The notes beneath the pieces are model-generated. The model was not told the DNA's origin. It did no database searches and saw only the letters and a program-made list of their open reading frames with translations. A stretch of DNA of 64,000 nt from Cymodocea nodosa (taxonomy: Eukaryota > Streptophyta > Magnoliopsida > Alismatales > Cymodoceaceae). The position numbers and the translations under genes are program-made. The stretch's first letter is position 1. Every line of letters begins with the position of its first letter. Below are positions 1 through 13,457 of the stretch, in pieces. The stretch covers positions 7,517,001-7,581,000 of the forward strand of contig JAZBRI010000008.1 in the NCBI GenBank assembly GCA_036874045.1, given 5' to 3'.

Positions 1-2300
1 TAGGGTTAATACTTGAGATTGACATGTTTCATACGTTGAGATAGCAATCAAGTAGGCATTTGACAGCTCAATTGAGGTGAACCCTAGATATCTAGGGGCT
101 TGGTGCGATCTATGAGTCCAACCCAACTTGCATCAAAAGGGGTGTGCAAAAGTAGGGCGTTTATAGTATCATTAGAGTTTTTCTAGATTACTTCTCCAAT
201 AAATTAGGTGACAATTTATTTCTTTGAGACATGAAAATCACAAGTATCGAGTTAGGATGTCAATCGATTTGTTTTGTTGGCGACAATGTCGCAATAAAAG
301 TAAAGAGTGTTGGAGAAAAAAGAGGAAGAACATGAGAGAGAAAAAAAAAGTAGAAGTTGGGGGTGAACTTGGGACAGAGGAGAAGGGAGAGGTAAAGATG
401 AACAAATGAAAAATAAAAAAGAAACTTTGAAATACATGTGAAAATAAATTAGTTACATGACATATTCCAAATACTTTTTTCTCAAATGTAATTAACGCAA
501 GCCATAAGAGTAGTTATCAACATAGTTTTGCTTAAAAATCTAAGTCATATTTTCAAAAGCAATTGATTTCCTTCATCTTCTAACATTTTAATCGTAAAGG
601 ATATTTCAATTTTTACATTTTCTCAAAAAATGTTTTTTTCCCTATTATTTACGGTTGCATGGGGATCTACAAAATGCCATGCAAGGAATCTTAACTATCA
701 CTGGTTTATTAATTAAAGGGTGGTTGTGTCGATGAAGCTGATGGAAAATAAAATCATATATTCTCTCTTTGGCACATGATAGCATTTGTGTATATGAATA
801 TGAAAATGGAAGAAAAACATTTTCCTTTCAACTTCTAATTATTTGGAAAAATTAAACACCCTATCCAACTTTGAACTTAGTTTCCATTTGGTTAGTTGAG
901 AGATGTTCTAAAAAATTTAATTTATAATAATCGGATTTTAAAGTTTGTAATCCTAAAAGTCAAATATTGTAATCTAATAAAGGAATGCAATTCAATTCAA
1001 TCACAATACATATATGTGAATTATGGGTAACCAAATATGCCCATGATGTAAAAAACCTTCAAGTACTGCATTAATATTAACAACTACCGTAAGTATTGAC
1101 TTAATTTGTACAAGCAAAATACATAGTGAATATTCTGCATGAATAATTTTTACATAATTTTTTTCGTGCTTTCCCTTCTATCCTCCTATTTTTCTTCAAG
1201 TTTCCATTCTCTCACTCCTATTCATCTCTGTCATGTTCTCCGTTCTAGCCTCTACTTACTTTCTATTTTTTCGATATAGGTAATGTTTTTGCATCAATTC
1301 GAATCTATAACCTACAATAGCTCAACAATCATGTAAGATAAAGGAAGATCAATTGAACTATCTTCTGTTACGACAGCATTTCTCAGTCATATTCATGTTT
1401 TCTTTTTCATTTCTAATTTTCGATGACTATATGTATGAGATAGATGGATAAATAAATTTAGTCAATGAATATATCATTTTTCAATGATTATACGCAAAAG
1501 TTGAATGGGCCTCTCTTAATATATAATATAGAAATAGATTGCATCCACTTGTAATATCTACTTTTGTATAAAATAGTAATGAATGAGATAAAAGATAAAT
1601 AGTTAGTGATCATTATAATACAATTGTATATCTATTAATTTGCAATGTATAATCATTATTAATTAAAGAAGCATCCTTAATTGCATCCACTTGTGTACAT
1701 GGAACAAAACCCAAAAAATTGAAACGCGCAACAATTGGTTTGACTTCAAGCCTCATCCCCAAAGGTAGAACAGAACCCAGGGTTGCAGATGCTTCGTGTG
1801 GGTGGCATTAGGGTTTTCATGATAGTGGAGTGTTGGAGAAGGTAAGGGCCAGAATTAGATAAACCTAACTTGCTCTTTTCGGTTCGATTTCTCCCCACCC
1901 ATGGTCACACCCAATCCCATCGGCCGTACACGCCAACAAAGAGAAAACGGCTTGCGGCTCACACCACTCCACGTCAATCCCAGTGGCGCATGTTCTACAT
2001 GCATGCATGTCCTAGCTCAGAGGCCTTCGATCAGCAAAGCATTGCCCACAATTATATATTGTCTATTCTCATCCCCCCAACAAATGTTATATATGTGCGT
2101 GTGTGTGTGACACATATCTCATTGGGGTGGGCCACACTCCACTGATATTTCTGGCGTGCAAGATTCTGGTTCTTAGGAGGAAAAAATGCCATCAAAAACT
2201 AATGGAGACATAACAATGTGAGAAGGTCGAGGATAATCAAGCAGAAAGCTGTGTGTGTATATACATGTGTGTTTACATATATGTAGATATAGATATATGG
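1..2300. other. AT-rich intergenic DNA, no gene recognised
   Basis: Stops are frequent in all frames and no domain is recognisable. The short open frames at 224-409, 252-437 and 1870-2145 are low-complexity or resemble nothing I know. A 15-base word, attgcatccacttgt, occurs near 1538 and again near 1680. A TG-rich run lies at about 2094-2109. I see nothing else. Confidence 0.6.
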
Positions 2301-3834
2301 GTCAGGCACAGTAAGAGGGTAGAGTAACCTCCTGCTTGCTGGCGAAGCTTTGTTGGGGTCCATCGGCATGAGGAAGACACTGGTAGCTACTTTGCCTTGG
2401 ATTTCAAGTAATCTCAAACATTCACATTCATCCGTCCATCTCTCTCGCTTTGCCTCTCTGCAGATCTGTGTGAGAAAAGAACCATCATTTCAGAAGACCA
2501 CGGTACTCCATACGTACCCATGTGAATTCTTATCATCCTTTCCTCCTCAGTACTAATTTCCTTCAACTTTAATTCCTTTGCTGCTGCCGTCATTGTTATT
2601 AAAACCCAGAGTTTACAGGAGACATTCTCTTCCACAACCAGAGAAGGGGAAAAAAAGGGGGGAGGCTCATGTAAACAGTATAGTATCCTTTTTAGGATAA
2701 TCTGAGACAAACCCACATGAGAAGATCCTGCTATATGTGTATTTCTTGGGTTTATTATTGTTGTTACTATTGGCGTCCGGGAATATGTGGCCTATTCTGT
2801 AGAATTAAAACCTTAATTTGGATATAAATATAAATATTTATTTATTTATTTATACCCCTGCTTTCTTTCTTGTGTTAATTAATTTTCTGTTTCTTCAGTC
2901 TTTCCTCCCTCTTCTAGTCTTCTTCTCTCATGTGTTTTTTTTTTTCTGTTTTGCTTGCTTTTGAATGTGTGACCCCGTTCCGTAACAGCTGTGCCGTTTC
3001 TTTGCTTTTGCTTTAATTAAAAAAAATTACATCTGTCTTGCTTTCCTTTACGTCAAAAAATAACAAAAATATGTTTTGTAGTACCGGAGCTGTCGACGGT
3101 ATGAGAGAACGTAATTCCTCATTTGAAATAAAATCTAGCTGATAAAAATACCAAAGAGATTCTTTTTCGGTGATGATTTTTCTACAAATGTATGGAATAC
3201 ACTTGTTTTTATACGTCATGCATGTTAAAAATAATTAAAAATTCTAAATAAAAAAATTGATTCTACAACTTTTCTAAAAAAATGCTAATTAAAATAATGG
3301 TCAGTTGTTTATTTACAGGTTCTACCCTCTCCTCTCCTCCTATGCGGGTATGATTGTTAGGGACTTTTCCTTTTTCTTCTCTCATGGTCTTCTTCAGTTA
3401 AAGTGGAAGGAGAGCACTGGTCTGGTGTTTTACTTCTTTCTTGGTTTCCATTGCAAAAGAGGTTTTGTATCTGAGCCCCCACAGACAGATTGTTCCTTTT
3501 TGCCAGTACCATTTTCCTACACCTTCTTATTCCCTTCCTACCTTACCTCTCCACCTTCTTCTCTCCCTTCTTCCATGCACCTGTTCCTTGATTCCTAGCT
3601 ACAAAGAAAGGTATTATAACATATCCTCCTCCTCCCCCTCCTCTATCTTCTCCGTTTATTCCTCTGTGATCTGCAAAGATTCATGCATAATTCCCTTCAA
3701 TTCTAGCCCTACCCAATCTCCGCACACGCACAAAAAAAATCTTCAATTCAGGAAATTGATGAATGGCTGGTATAGGATTCCAAGCAAATTCCTTATTCCC
3801 TTGAGAGTTGAGTGATGAAGGCCGAAAGCCAACC
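2300..3834 (+). promoter_or_regulatory. Upstream region and probable 5' leader of the NAC gene
   Basis: This stretch precedes the NAC start codon. An A/T run at about 2820-2853 (tataaatataaatattta) could serve as a TATA region. From about 3320 to 3720 the plus strand is pyrimidine-rich, with repeated ctcctcct and cttctt, as is common in plant 5' leaders. If transcription starts upstream of 3441, an open frame at 3441-3815 would be an upstream ORF ending 20 bases before the NAC ATG. The transcription start and any leader intron cannot be located from sequence alone. Confidence 0.3.
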
Positions 3835-6800
3835 ATGAACAGAAGTCATCAGAATATAATTGGCTCCGTGAGCAGCTCAGACCTGATCGACGCCAAGCTC
3901 GAAGAACACCAGATGTGTGGGCCGAAACGTTGCCCAAGCTGCGGCCACACGCTTGAGGGAAGACCGGTAAGCTTGCCACCCACCGGATTAGGGTTTCGCT
4001 CAAAGAGATCCTAAGCTTCTTCTTCTGTAACCATGGGTTGCAATTTAATTAACCTCGTGAAAGTTTCAGGACTGGGTTGGACTACCAGCGGGAGTCAAGT
4101 TTGATCCCACAGACCAAGAACTGATAGAACACCTGGAAGCTAAGGTTCGGTTCGAAGAGTCCAAGTCCCATCCACTGATCGATGAATTCATACCTACCAT
4201 CGAAGGAGAAGACGGTATCTGCTACACCCACCCTGAGAAATTACCAGGTAGGAAAACCCATACCCCAAACCATACACTTTCCCCTTGGGTTCCAACTTAA
4301 TTAATTAGGACCTCATCCTTCAAAAACAGTAAACTTTGTTGCAGGTTTTAATGCATGTCACTAGCTAGTTTCTTCCTAGATCTTCTCCCTTTTCTCTCTA
4401 ACCTGTGATTTATTTCAACCATATAAAGTGGTACTAAAGCACGGAATTTGTGGAGTTCTAAGATGTTATTTCTTAACAAAAGCGGTTGTTCTTGGTCATT
4501 CTTTTTTCAGATCTTGCATAGAAGAAGGTTTTAATCGACATATATGCCAGTAAATTAACATGCACCAGCCATCTCTGGCTCTCTCTCTCTCTCATCTTGT
4601 CTTTCTTTGCTGGTAATCTAAAGACTGGATTGTGCTAGCTTCTTCCATATAATTTCCGAAGGTGGTGTGGTTGCGGCTGACAGTAACCCAACACCTTTCA
4701 GACCCTCCTCGTTCAAACCCCCCAGAAAACCCCGGTCCCTTCATCTACTCAAGTATATATGTATCTGTTGCACTTTATCTTTCCGTGCAGGTGTGACAAG
4801 AGACGGCCTGAGCAAACACTTCTTCCACCGGCCGTCCAAAGCCTACACCACCGGAAACCGGAAAAGAAGAAAGATCCAGACCGACTGCGACCTTCAAGGT
4901 GGAGAAACCAGATGGCACAAGACCGGTAAAACCAGGCCTGTCATGGTAAATGGAAGACAAAAGGGGTGCAAGAAGATCCTGGTACTGTACACTAACTTTG
5001 GCAAGCACAGGTATACATGTACTCCTACACTTCGAAAATTACCAACATGATCAAATAACTAATTCTATATACATACACACACAAACGCACATATATGTAC
5101 AGAGAGAGAGGGACATTTGCATACATACTTCAAACAGTACCATTGAAGAAGATGATGGATTCAAATTGGGAATATCATATCATCTCTCACAGTAGAGTAA
5201 AAGGATAATTAATTTAGCTTTAGCGAGTGGTATATGGTACCCATGAAAGAATCCGTCAAAGTTGGTGTACAAGATGATTTCTTTCCATGGATCATGTTGC
5301 TCTCAGAACAACAGTGGGTTTGTTCTCACATGTGCAGCAGCATGATTCCTTTGTTCCGTGCCATTGACAGGAAGCCAGAGAAGACAAACTGGGTGATGCA
5401 CCAGTACCATTTAGGAGAGCTGGAGGAGGAGAAGGAGGGGGAGTTGGTGGTGTCGAAGATATTCTACCAGACGCAGCCGAGGCAGTGCAACTGGTCGGAC
5501 AGGGCTGCGGCGGCGTTGGCAGCCGTGGCCGCCGGCAGCGGTGGAGAGCAAAGCTTGGAGCACAGAAGGGACAGCGGGAGCGGCAGCAGCTCCTCCAAGG
5601 AGGTGGCCAACATGAGAGAGGAGTTGTCTTCCGTCCCGGGCATGTCGGCGGCGGCGGCCGGATACGGGGGGATGGATCACATTGCTCAACACATGAAGCC
5701 CGACAACTTCAGCTTTGCTCCCTTTCGGAAGAGCTTCGATGAGGTCAGTTTGCCCGATCCTTCACCTTCTGCTACAAATAAATTAAAGGTAGTTATTTTA
5801 ATTGTACATTATTTTCTTCTAAAGTCTACGAGGAATTTTTTTTAAAAAAAAAAGTATTGCATGTGTTCATATCTCATATATTAAAAATCCTATTTATATC
5901 TAAAAAAGGAGGTTATGTATGTTTATTTTACTTAAAATAAATATAATTCCTGGTATGATTTGATAAGCTAAGGTCTATATTGAATTATATAAGCATTAAA
6001 AGAAAAGAATTTGAACAGCCTTTGCAAAAATTATTTTAAATAAAATGTATCCAAAGGTTTAAGGAAATTAATAAAACATATATTGTGTATAACCATTAAC
6101 AACTTCAATTTTAGTAAATATACCAAAACATCATTCACATACTTTACTTCAGACCGTCACATATGTCTACGGCAACATCAATCAATCCCTTAACCGTATT
6201 ATTATTCTACGTGATAAATCATTTGCATCTTCGTTCCATTCATTTCCTTCCTCCACCGTGGAATAATGTAATTTTATCTTTTTCACTGTTTCACATGCAA
6301 GGAGGATTTTTGACTTTTCTCTTTCATCCTTTACTTTTCCGACACACATATATATATAAAAAGAGATGCATCATATATACATACATGTATATATATGTGA
6401 TATATATATGTACATAAGTGTATGTATGCAAATTGTTTAAGGTAAGAATTATAATGTCCCTAAAATACATTACACATTATTTTAACATGAAAAAATACCA
6501 AGGCCAGGGAACTAAAAAAAAGGTTCATGAATACGTACATGACATGAAAAATAAACTAGCAAACTCAACTCTAAATTATCACCAACCTTCCCTTCCCCCA
6601 AACATCATGTTCAACAACGGATGGGAAAGTATGGAACATTGAATTTAGACTTATATATTTGACTTTATTTACTTAGAATTAGGTGAGACTAATTTTAAAC
6701 AAAATTAAACATTCATAATATAGAAGAAAAAAGGTTGGGCCTCTCGTTAGGCACTTACCATCGTAAATTGCTTTCCTCCACCTCTCATTCCTCGCCACTT

Positions 6801-8355
6801 TAGCACATGTCCTCCGGCAAAAGACATGGCACGGAAAACAAGCCGAAGCCAAAACCCAAAACACAACGGGATCGTCATGCCCATGAAGGAGACGACCTGA
6901 CCACATGCAAAAGCGAATGAAGGAATGGAGCTATCATTGCGTCTCTTCCGTCTTGCAGGTGGACGTGGGAGAGGGAAGGTCGAAGGCGAAGGAGGGCCGC
7001 GACCACACGTGCGACGACTCAGCCCCCGCCGCCGCCGCTCACCGGAGCGTTATATCGACGGCAGCCTACCACGTCAACAGACCAAGCCACCCCATCTCCG
7101 CTATCCTCCCTCCTGCCGCGGCCCTGCCACAGACCGCCGCCGTGGTCAATGTCGATGAGCACTACCAGAGATTGCTGCTCCAGCAGGTCAAGTGATAATT
7201 AAGCACCGTATACCCACGTTAAATACGCTGTTTGGGAACGTGTTCGATTCCTGTCCTTGTCAATGTAAATATATTTTGATGTGGTTGTAAGGTGTTTCAT
7301 TTTGATCGTAACAGCAGCAGCAACAGGAGGAACACCACCGACATCAACATCATCAGAAGTTGGTCGGAAGGCCTGCGTCTGGGCTGGAAGAGCTTATCAT
7401 GGGTTGCACTTCATCTGGTGTAAGAGGTGTAAGTGCCAATCTCTCTTTTCCTCATTTTTAGGAGCAGAAATGTCCTTTTCGAAAGAAACGAATTCATGCA
7501 GTGAACTCTACGTGACAGTAATTATAGTTCTGAAATATAAAATTTTCTTTTCCAACATTCTTAATATAGCAGAAGAATAACAATCATCTGGTTAGTCAAA
7601 TGATCAATCATCTAGTTGATCTTTCAATTTTATTTTATTTTTGTTTCCTTGGTGGGTTTTTGGTCGTGGTTCCAACTCCCATCTAACATGAGACATGACA
7701 TCTATTAGAACAAGTTAGCTGATGTGGAAATATGGCTGGGCAAGAGGGAAATGGGTGTGGAGCATGTAACTTTGGAGAGGAAGAAGACAAGAACAACACA
7801 ACGATGGCCCCATGTGTATCTAGAAAAGGATAAAGAACCGCCGTAGAAACTGAATCTCCCAGGATATAGAAAGTTTTCCTTGGACTATTACAAAAAAAAA
7901 AAACTAGAAGTTTATTAATTCTCCCTTTTTGCCTTGGCAGCAACGATAGAAAAGGAACTAATACGTGACAAAGATCAAGATTTAGAAAACCTTGTTTTCA
8001 TTTCTAGACAAGATTAAAAAAAAAAAAGAGTGAGAGAGCTGCTTTCATGTGCAATCATTTCATGTACATTTACATATGTATTACTTAAAGCATAGGTTTC
8101 CTTGTCATCACTTTCTTTTTCAAACATGTTTTTTTTTTTGAAAAAACGTGTGTACGCATATTGGTCTCCATGTGAATAGTTGGTTCATTTTACTTTCTTC
8201 AGCGAGGTTCTTTTTTAGACCTCAACTTTACAAATTAAAGATCTTTCCTTGGGAATATATCCATGCAGGGAACATCTATTTCAAATCCTCAAGAGACAGA
8301 ATGGTTAAAGTACCAGTACTGGACAGACCCCGGGAACCCAGATCATCATGGGTAA
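3835..8355 (+). CDS. NAC-domain transcription factor, NAC075/SND2-like subgroup (7 exons)
   Basis: Exons: 3835-3966, 4070-4247, 4791-5010, 5371-5743, 6959-7186, 7315-7419 (or 7428) and 8269-8355. All introns are GT-AG and all phases join, giving about 440 residues. The ATG at 3835 (context aaccATGaa) opens the subgroup's N-terminus: [14 protein letters not shown], then a Cys-rich C-x4-C-x2-CGH motif. NAC subdomains follow: [59 protein letters not shown] (basic DNA-binding/NLS), [11 protein letters not shown], then NWVMHQYHL and [14 protein letters not shown]. The C-terminal half has Ala-, Gly/Ser- and Gln/His-rich stretches typical of activation regions. It ends with the subgroup's conserved tail ([33 protein letters not shown]). 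By family knowledge these are nuclear activators linked to secondary wall and vascular programmes. That role is inferred for this copy, as is the exact orthologue. Confidence 0.93.
5744..6958 (+). other. NAC intron 4 (longest intron, AT-rich with a GC-richer patch)
   Basis: The donor follows ttcgatgag|gtcag and the acceptor is tcttgcag|gtgg. Most of it is AT-rich with TA-dinucleotide runs near 6340-6420. A GC-richer patch at about 6735-6905 has a 75-codon open frame on the minus strand. I do not recognise that frame and would not call it a gene. Confidence 0.7.
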
Positions 8356-9440
8356 GAGCAAGCAGAGGAAGGAAACACAAAAACCTGGAATGGACATCAT
8401 CATAGTTTCTAGGACTACCTGCAGGTTGTTTTGCAGAACTAATTTTAAAGGATAGAAGCCAACAGCTGAAATGGGAAAAAAAAGAAAAGAAAAAAGAAAA
8501 CACCACCCTTCTTGGGCTTGTTAGTTACCCCGCCCCCCACAACACACACACACACACACACACACCCCACTATTCTTGTGTTTACGAGAAGCGAAAAGAA
8601 GATAAGTAACAACTGATCTAACTCTGCAATGATTCCAGTTGAAAGGAAGAAAAGGGGCAAAAGCACTGGCGGTAAAGAAAAGAATTGGAGAAAAAGAAAA
8701 GAAAAGCAAATGAAATCTGCTTGTTTTGCTGACAATGGAAGCTTGGGGAGACTACATGCCTGGAGCTTCCAAAACCAGGTCTTGCATCAAAGTCATCAAA
8801 ACCATGATAGCCATATCATCACAACCTTCACTTTTATGGTGCATGGTCATTACTTGTTTTTTCTTAGTGCTGTTGCTGCTGTTGTAATATCTGCAATTCT
8901 TTAATGAGAATTATTTTTCCTATTTCTCATGTTCTCTAAGTTTAATAAAACAACAGCTCAAAGTGAGTGAAGTAAAAAAGAAGAAAGATCTCTAGAGAGA
9001 ATCTTGTGACATGGCTATATATTCTTTGATCATGAAAGTCGCTTTTTTTATTGTTCATGTAGATTATTTCTTTCTTTCTTCTTGCTAATCATGATTATGT
9101 ACCATATGCCATCTTTCTCAAAGTCTATATAGACCTAATGCTGTTTGATATTAAATTATATTTGTATGGGAAAGATGTTAATATGCAAATTTCAATATAT
9201 CTAAATTATCAGATGAGGTCAGATCTCATCTTGATATTTTGAAGCGCTACATCACTAAACCTGAATTTAAAAAAAATATGAAATTGACACTAACGTGCAT
9301 AAAGCAAATTTGTAAATCCTTTCCCTTTCTTGAATCCATCCCTCCACTCTCTAAGGTAATTCCCAAATCCTTAGCTGTCATCCTCCCCAGTCCCGTCGTA
9401 CACCAGAAGATGAAGTTATCGTCCCTTACACAAGATGCTC
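8356..9440. other. 3' flank of the NAC gene
   Basis: It contains purine-rich and A-rich tracts (about 8470-8510 and 8640-8710) and AT-rich DNA. Possible poly(A) signals such as aataaa occur (about 8944), but none can be assigned with confidence. No coding sequence is recognised. Confidence 0.4.
8541..8566. repeat. (CA)n microsatellite
   Basis: About 12 consecutive CA units lie just downstream of the NAC stop codon. Confidence 0.9.
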
Positions 9441-9765
9441 GTCGATGACGGATGTCCTGCTGGCCTGCCGCTGCCCTCCTTCCCCAGCCGTCCCCTTCAT
9501 TACACGTCCGCTGATGATGATGATGACGTACGTCTTACCCACACCCCTTCGACACGGATTGATGCCCTGTTGTTGTCGCTCCCCCTATTCCCTCGTGGAT
9601 GGACGTAGGAGGACAGATGGATGCCCGTCGCCGAATCCCCCCACGCGCTGGGATGGATGCAGCAGCCTCGCCACCAACATGCCCCTTCCCTTATTGAGAT
9701 GGTTGCCGCCACGACCATCTGTCCTCCGCCCTCCTCCTCGAAAGGCGAGACACCGCTAACAGAGG
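9441..9765. other. GC-rich island of unknown origin
   Basis: This 325-bp block is clearly richer in G+C than the DNA on both sides, with CG dinucleotides and repeated gatg and gccg words. Open frames exist on both strands (9445-9759 plus, 9500-9718 minus). Their translations are Pro/Arg- or Ser-rich and unrecognised. It could be a gene fragment or part of an old element. Confidence 0.4.
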
Positions 9766-11170
9766 TGAAGTTTTTAAACTAAAATTATAATTCTTTGAAA
9801 TTGTACTATTGACATTTTAATAAAAATTGTTTATTTTGATAATACAGCAAACCAAATTAAAACACCCAAAAAAGATACAAAGTTTAACCTTCACTGAATA
9901 TAAGGACCACAAATTGATGAAGAAAAGGAATTCAAATTATAACACAAACACAAAAAGATAGAGAACACTGCAAAAAGGAAGACAAAAATAACAAGAGGAT
10001 TAGTAGATTAATTATTACATTTTTCCTCAAGTTCTTCTTAGTGGTGACATTAAAATAAAACTTGTGATATTAAATTTATTTTAAAATTTATTAATCAATG
10101 AAGGATTTCCATTTATAAACATTAGACAGCTTCATTTGATATTAACAGTATACAACCCCCGGCCTCATTCAAGTTGGACATTGTGAAATATATGTCAAAA
10201 CCAATTTTTATTTTGAATTAAATATTTATATTTCAATTTGATATCCAAGCAAATAATTAATTCTTTACTAGATTGATGCGTCAGTGCATCCACTTAAAGA
10301 AGGATATTTGTAGGACCTAAAATACCTACATAAGTGTGGATATCGGAATAGTTTCATGTTGAAAAAAGGACATGCAAATGATGTCCATATATTCAACAAT
10401 TTAAGATGGTCAAAATAATAGAGTTATCTTAGAAAAAAATCATTGTTCCCAAAATAAAGATTTTATGATCTTGTTTTATTCTTGTTCCATAAGAAAATAT
10501 AATAGTGATGAAAAACAAAAAAGGTCCAAAAAATTGAGGAAAAATATATAGACACTTCTAAATATGCTTCCTAAACTAATACTGCAACTTTTGTATTCTT
10601 TCCAACTCAAATGCTCGTGTGGAAAGGGTAAATATTCTACAATTTTTATTGTTCTGTGAGATCCAATTTCTTTTGTGAACTCAACAACATGGAATGTGTA
10701 GAATTCAGAGAATTATAACCAATCATTTAAAATAGGGCATCTTGCAGTAGAAGATAAACAAGAATATTCCAATACGATCAGATTACCTATTTCTATTTCT
10801 AGTCCAAGTGTCGTAAATTCTCGTGAAACATTCAGGAATAGCGTTCCTTAAACTTTTCTAAAGGACCTCCTTGACTTTAACCGGCTACCGACGATAATCA
10901 TTTTAATTGAGTTCTTTATAAATGACTATTCGTATTCCTGCAGTTACATATTCAAATTTAAATCTTAATAACTACATATTCTTATTAAATAAAAAAGTAT
11001 TTCGTTGGGTTTCCAAACAATTTATGCATGTGTGTTTATACGCATATTTAAAATGAGTTATCTAATTCTCTCTCTATATATATTTATGCAGTAGAGTTAT
11101 GATGTGTGTGTGTACATATAAATTAAACTAAACCATCTAAAGATATTAAACGAAGTCAAATCAATCGACA
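9766..11170. other. AT-rich intergenic DNA
   Basis: Long A/T runs, frequent stops in all frames and no recognised motif or repeat boundary. I see nothing to annotate. Confidence 0.5.
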
Positions 11171-11197
11171 AAATTATATATATATAAACATATTATA

Positions 11198-12026
11198 ATG
11201 AAAGATAGGAGGTTTCCTCCTTTGTTTTGATATAATTTCAAGAAATGTTGTACATTTTATTGTAATATTATTAAAACACAAAAAAATTTATAAAATGCAA
11301 AAACAACTAAATAATGTAATCCAACACCACCACCCGGACTCTCTCTCTCTCTCTCTTTCCAATTCTTCTCTTTAAAATTTCCCTCTCTCTAATTTCTCTC
11401 CATTTTCCCCCCTCTCCTTCCCTTTAATTTTTTCTTTCCTTCCAACATTTATCTATGATACCACTACTAACATATCCATCACCTTGTCAATAACTTCATC
11501 AGATTACTACTATTTCACCATATTTATCACTTCAATAATAATTTTTATACAGAATTAATTTTAAATTTAATACATTAAAAAATAACCCATTCAACGCACA
11601 AGATCATTGCTTGTAAATATAGATGTAGGGGGTGGGGAAAATTTTCTAGTTGTGATATTAGGTAATTTTTCTAGTATCACTTTTGTTTTCTTTATAAACA
11701 CATGAAAAGATGAAAGTAATTGTATAAATCTTATTTTAGATGCCTATAAATATATGATAAAATTTTTACTTAAATTAAATAAGTTTTGTTACTTGACATA
11801 AAAGGTCTTAAAATTTATAACTTTTGTTTAATTTCAATAATTGATTTTTAAATAAAAAATGATCATGAATGTTAATTGGATTAAGTTTAAACTTTCAAAC
11901 ACACTAGATTATAATATATATTAAATAATTTTATAAACGAAGTTCTACTAGAAAAATTTCCTGATGGCACTACTAAGACACTGCAAGAAAAAATAAAATT
12001 GTAGGAGGAAACCTCCTATCTTTCAT
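11198..12026. mobile_element. Inverted-repeat pair, possible foldback/MITE-type element
   Basis: A 24-base core (atgaaagataggaggtttcc plus tcct) at 11198-11221 recurs as a perfect reverse complement at 12003-12026. The flanking AT-rich bases (tata runs, ataaaca) also match loosely in inverted orientation. The roughly 780 bp between is AT-rich with no coding potential. No target duplication could be fixed, so the ends and class are uncertain. Confidence 0.4.
11339..11356. repeat. (CT)n microsatellite
   Basis: A run of CT units followed by a C/T-rich stretch to about 11445. Confidence 0.85.
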
Positions 12027-12233
12027 AATATTATATTGGTGTTTATAAAAATATATATATATATATATATGAAGATAACCTTAGTTCTGATGATGGGTCA
12101 CGCATGCTATCTTTTTACCATTATTCCTTGATTCTCCATCCATTATATCAGAACTCACGTTCCTTCTGTTTCTGCTACGAAGGAAAGCTAACACCTTTAT
12201 CTCTTTTTATTCCATTCTTCTACGAGAGAAAAT

Positions 12234-12235
<2 letters not shown>

Positions 12236-12269
<34 letters not shown>
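12236..12269. repeat. (TC)n microsatellite
   Basis: About 17 uninterrupted TC units. Confidence 0.9.
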
Positions 12270-12274
<5 letters not shown>

Positions 12275-13457
12275 GGACGTTCATGGAGAGTGGAGTCCTG
12301 TGGAACCTTCTTTGTTGTTTCAAAGGGGGAATATATAAAGAAGGTGAAGAAGCACTTTCTTAAAATATCCTCACACGACTCTTAATCAGGTCATATCTGT
12401 GTGCTGTATTATTCCTATGTATTCCCTTGGGTATATACATCGAATATTTGAACCTCGGGTTATTTTCCTTCCATATGGACATGAAAACCCACCAGTACCA
12501 GACATCATATGTCAGGTACCACCCATCAAAACCTAACAACAACAACCATCTCATCGTACACAGTTGGATTTGGGTTTTTTTCTGTGATTTAATTTGAACA
12601 TAAGAATTCGAAGACCAACAAAGCTGTTGTGTGCCCATGTCCATAAAAATTGGAATTATCATGGGTTTCTAAGCAGATCAAATTGAACTGTTGAAGAAGA
12701 TGGTGAGTTTAGGCAATTAGTAGTTCAAGTTCTCACCAACCTCTGAGAAATAAAAATCGGCAGAAGCTGAACCAAAATGATATAGTTGGGAAGAGTCAAT
12801 TACAAGCAACCCCCATCGATCCACATCCGACATGGAGATGACTTGTTCTACTCGGCTTCTAGATCTGCACACGTGAAGTTGAAATTTGACTTTAAGGTGG
12901 AGCCCATTGCTCATCAAAATCCAAACTTGCCATCTACATAATTCTCTGTATCTGTCACCATCCGAAGTATATAAGCAAAATGCACACAATATACTTCAGG
13001 CAAGTAATATATTCATTTACGTATTTTTTTTTTTCCTTTTTACATTTTGCCATATCTCTTTATCTATTTTTTGTTATGCATGTTCTTTTTGTCTTTTATA
13101 TCCTTAATCTTAAATAGCCGTTTATTAAATTACATAAGTACCCGTGAAATTTTTGAATCATATATCCTTTAGTTTATCTCTTCTATTACTTCCTTTAGTA
13201 GTATTATAGATGTGTTTAATTTTTATACATACATAAATACATATTGGTGGGTTATTCACGAAGATCATTGCAAAAGTATTCACGAATATTCATTACAACT
13301 ATATGTGTCACGTCCTTAAAAATGAAAAATGACAATCGCTACAATATAGAAAGGGAAAATCACATTTTAAAAATAAAAGGAACATGAAAAATCTTCTCTC
13401 CCAATATTGCAAGGTTAGACACCTATAATAGGTTTAACAATCCTAATAACAATCACA
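12270..13457. other. Intergenic DNA with short unrecognised frames
   Basis: Open frames at 12104-12385 (+), 12360-12662 (-) and 12717-12989 (-) have no recognisable domain. A short near-palindrome lies at about 12496-12521 (taccagacat / atgtcaggta). Confidence 0.4.

Noticed and set aside
2414-2716. 100-codon minus-strand ORF upstream of NAC
   Set aside because: No known motif, no start or splice context, and base composition like the flanks.
3441-3815. 124-codon plus-strand ORF just before the NAC gene
   Set aside because: It lies in the pyrimidine-rich leader, translates to a Ser/Pro/Leu-rich low-complexity string, and has no recognisable domain. At most an upstream ORF.
5411-5692. Minus-strand and alternate-frame ORFs over NAC exon 4 (also 5485-5742)
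   Set aside because: Shadows of a GC-rich exon whose true frame is fixed by the NAC domain.
7235-7260. tRNA T-arm-like word gtgttcgattcctg
   Set aside because: No acceptor stem, anticodon arm or D-arm could be placed around it.
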